From contig JBKCGZ010000116.1 in NCBI GenBank assembly GCA_046303115.1, positions 1-44,671 on the forward strand: a stretch of DNA of 44,671 bases, in the 5' to 3' direction. The DNA is from CAINEC01 sp046303115. Lineage in GTDB: Bacteria; Bacteroidota; Bacteroidia; AKYH767-A; OLB10. Below, piece after piece: positions 44,099 through 44,671 of this stretch. The translations under genes were made by a program, and so were the position numbers. Under the pieces are notes generated by a model. The model worked only from the letters and a program-made list of their open reading frames with translations, did not search any database and was not told the DNA's origin. How positions within the stretch are numbered: position 1 is the stretch's first letter; each line of letters starts with the position of its first letter.

Positions 44099-44629
44099 AT
44101 GAAATTTGACATCTTAAACTCACAGTATAAAATTGTTGTCGTGTTTATTTTAAAAGCTATATTACTTTACGTATTATGGTTTGTTTTTAACGACTTCATA
44201 ATCGCTAAGTCAGGAGTTAATGATTGGCTTAACCATCGCGTTGCCTTTGACGCTAGCGTATTTTTAAAATTATTAGGTTATACTACCACCATTGAGCCTG
44301 GGGACCATCAATTTTTAATTGATATAAATACGAAGCGAATGGTTGGTGTAGGCAATCCTTGTAACGGATTGGAACTATTTGCTCTTTTTGCAGGGTTTGT
44401 TTTATGCTTTCCAGGAGGCACCAAGAAAAAATTATGGTTTATTCCGCTAGGTATTATCATCATTCATATATCTAACTTTATTAGAGCCGCATCATTAGCC
44501 TTGATACAGTATTACAATCCAGAATATTTAGAATTTAATCATCATTACACTTTTGTTGTGATTGTGTATGGTATCATCTTCGGACTTTGGATTATTTGGG
44601 TAAACCGTTTAGCTTCATTCAAAAAATGA
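44099..44629 (+). CDS. Exosortase family protein (Bacteroidota type)
   Basis: A 176-residue polytopic inner-membrane transpeptidase-like enzyme that cleaves C-terminal sorting signals and probably attaches the product to another molecule. All three catalytic residues are visible: Cys88 in GNPCNGLELFALFAGF, Arg129 in NFIRAAS and His148/149 in EFNHHYTF. Hydrophobic helices lie near the N-terminus, about residues 92-105, 115-140 and 150-170. The length fits compact Bacteroidota exosortases such as XrtF rather than the longer proteobacterial XrtA; the precise subclass is not certain. Neighbours are a likely substrate on one side and an overlapping third gene on the other. Confidence 0.92.
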   Translation: MKFDILNSQYKIVVVFILKAILLYVLWFVFNDFIIAKSGVNDWLNHRVAFDASVFLKLLGYTTTIEPGDHQFLIDINTKRMVGVGNPCNGLELFALFAGFVLCFPGGTKKKLWFIPLGIIIIHISNFIRAASLALIQYYNPEYLEFNHHYTFVVIVYGIIFGLWIIWVNRLASFKK

Positions 44630-44671
44630 TTGAAATAAAAAATTCTTTTAATAATATACTTGCGTTTTTAC
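44626..44671 (+). CDS. Start of a third exosortase-locus gene (partial)
   Basis: The exosortase stop TGA is inside ATGA, whose ATG opens a new frame with 15 codons before the window ends (MIEIKNSFNNILAFL). Such overlap implies coupled translation. The hydrophobic turn at the end hints at a membrane protein. In flavobacterial XrtF loci a small associated membrane protein follows the exosortase, so that identity is possible but not shown. Confidence 0.5.
   Translation, partial: MIEIKNSFNNILAFL

Overview
The window looks like chromosomal DNA of a member of the Bacteroidota. It is AT-rich (roughly one-third GC by eye), very gene-dense, and full of signal peptides and lipoboxes. It carries a type IX secretion (T9SS) type A sorting domain, a Bacteroidota-style exosortase beside a PID-CTERM-like substrate, and several promoter-like sites with the Bacteroidota -7 element TAnnTTTG. 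No phage, insertion sequence, CRISPR array or rRNA was seen. No gene-free stretch exceeds 300 bases; the longest are the divergent gap 2542-2737, 27359-27532, 29411-29569 and 43480-43674.

Layout. (1) 118-2541, minus: an SH3b protein, an M15 (VanY-like) lipoprotein and an APC permease, probably one operon from a promoter at about 2565-2596. (2) 2738-15612: an island of exported proteins. It has an unrecognised lipoprotein; a four-gene minus operon (PQQ-propeller lipoprotein, FISUMP lipoprotein, transglutaminase, and a 1105-residue fusion of CotH-kinase, tyrosine-phosphatase-like and LysM parts); a glycerophosphodiesterase; a membrane phosphodiester glycosidase (NAGPA family); and a second CotH protein. 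(3) 15613-23595, minus: a tightly packed run of glucosaminidase, acyltransferase, CapA, three small genes, a TauE/SafE transporter, a B12/radical-SAM protein, a DUF6265-like lipoprotein and a zinc phospholipase C/S1-P1-like protein. (4) 23683-27358, minus: 2-phosphosulfolactate phosphatase (comB), gcvT, a VanX-like dipeptidase and a glycosyltransferase. (5) 27533-29410, plus: a membrane nucleotide-sugar 4,6-dehydratase. (6) 29570-34170, minus: LTA-synthase-like sulfatase, miaE and a fused E1 alpha/beta 2-oxoacid dehydrogenase. (7) 34273-43479, minus: two neighbouring paralogous giant surface proteins. (8) 43675-end, plus: tRNA-Met(CAT), a 59-residue PID-CTERM-like protein, an intrinsic terminator, an exosortase, and the first codons of an overlapping third gene.

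The shared theme is the cell envelope: peptidoglycan trimming (two M15 enzymes, a glucosaminidase, SH3b, LysM), surface polymers (CapA, acyltransferase, glycosyltransferase, dehydratase, LTA-synthase-like enzyme), and possible phosphoryl or phosphodiester chemistry outside the cytoplasm (two CotH proteins, a phosphatase-like domain, a GDPD and a NAGPA-type enzyme). The points most worth a second look are the CotH/pseudophosphatase/LysM fusion with a lipoprotein signal buried at its joint, the 59-residue exosortase substrate cut off from its exosortase by a terminator, and a duplicated five-unit super-repeat in the 2038-residue adhesin-like protein.
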